A stretch of DNA of 64,000 nt from BPGX01 sp037447455 (GTDB lineage: Bacteria; Bacteroidota; Bacteroidia; B-17B0; Aurantibacillaceae). Every line of letters begins with the position of its first letter. The first letter of the stretch is position 1. The stretch covers positions 1 to 64,000 of the forward strand of contig JBBIGQ010000001.1 in NCBI GenBank assembly GCA_037447455.1. Reading direction: 5' to 3'. This document shows, in pieces, positions 63,818 to 64,000 of the stretch. The notes under the pieces are model-generated. The model saw only the letters and a list, made by a program, of their open reading frames with translations. It ran no database searches and had not been told where the DNA came from. The position numbers were made by a program, and so were the translations under genes.

Positions 63818-64000
63818 TCAGCACTTTACATTTTTTTTCTTTTTCATTCCCTGAGTAAGTATAGCATCTATAAACTCGTATGGTTTATATTGATGAATCG
63901 CCGCCTGATGATAAATGCACGTGGCTGGTGTCATACCCGGTAACGAGTTTACTTCAATAATAATTACTTCAATATGCTGTGGAGTATATATTCTCACAAA
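63818..64000 (-). CDS. ddl: D-alanine--D-alanine ligase, C-terminal end (partial, 5' end outside window)
   Basis: A frame open to the window edge for 61 codons ends in TGA at 63818. EVNSLPGMTPATCIYHQAA is the ATP-grasp C-terminal motif (EVNxLPGMT) of Ddl enzymes, which make the D-Ala-D-Ala of the cell-wall stem; YKPYEFIDAIL follows as in Bacteroidota homologues. The ATP-grasp fold is certain; a related ligase is possible since most of the protein is not visible. Only 1 base separates it from aroK. Confidence 0.8.
   Translation of the reverse strand, partial: FVRIYTPQHIEVIIIEVNSLPGMTPATCIYHQAAIHQYKPYEFIDAILTQGMKKKKNVKC

Noticed and set aside
1..64000. tRNA or rRNA genes, CRISPR arrays, IS elements, prophage
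   Set aside because: None was recognised by eye on either strand; small or divergent cases could be missed without a covariance search.

Overview
The window is chromosomal DNA of a low-GC member of the Bacteroidota. The evidence is a full mraZ-to-ftsZ division and cell-wall cluster in the Bacteroidota order, a type IX secretion (T9SS) C-terminal sorting domain on an M43-type protease and on an orphan fragment, PD40/OmpA proteins, families typical of the phylum (DUF2279, DUF2851, DUF4199, DUF4271, DUF2520), and TAnnTTTG promoter elements in place of sigma70-type ones. Family or genus cannot be fixed from this sequence alone. No rRNA, tRNA, CRISPR array, insertion sequence or prophage was seen.

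Layout. 1-3117 is a small accessory-looking segment: the start of a GC-richer secreted protein, a 13-bp tandem repeat, a HEXXH protein, a TsaC/Sua5-type protein and an AlbA_2 (Schlafen-like) ATPase-fold protein. 3200-18906 (minus) is the dcw cluster mraZ-rsmH-ftsL-ftsI-murE-mraY-murD-ftsW-murG-murC-ftsQ-ftsA-ftsZ, packed with overlaps or gaps of a few bases, probably one transcription unit controlled by MraZ boxes in front of mraZ. 19210-22016 (minus) is a TonB-dependent receptor with a small membrane-anchored partner. 22125-24074 is an OmpA protein with PorE-like architecture. 24118-28145 (minus) holds an M16 peptidase, a nitronate monooxygenase-like enzyme, an MBL hydrolase and a DUF2279 protein. 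28385-35064 (plus) holds a small secreted protein, recF, then ccmF-DUF2520-UbiA-maf-small membrane protein.

35131-41372 holds an orphan T9SS sorting domain, a very large PD40 protein, cystathionine gamma-synthase, nadD and an M43-type protease with T9SS tail. 41492-44020 is ftsK. 44021-45430 is the emptiest part, with DUF4199, decayed sequence and a repeat. 45431-51884 (minus) holds malate dehydrogenase, ornithine aminotransferase, DUF2851, a YdcF-like protein and an LTA-synthase-like enzyme. 51945-57938 holds recQ, DUF4271, a hemD-like gene with a lysine-rich extension, a tryptophanase (minus) and gcvH. 57973-64000 (minus) holds DedA, an aspartyl hydroxylase, an MFS transporter, an OmpA protein, a NupC-type transporter, shikimate kinase and the end of a D-Ala-D-Ala ligase.

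Most of the window is housekeeping. Points worth following are the inverted MraZ-box clusters flanking the dcw control region, the 21-bp-period direct repeats before the large PD40 gene, the consensus promoter lying inside the apparent N-terminus of the HEXXH gene, the nuclease-like signature of DUF2851 and the basic extension on the HemD-like protein. No clearly new multi-gene system could be supported.
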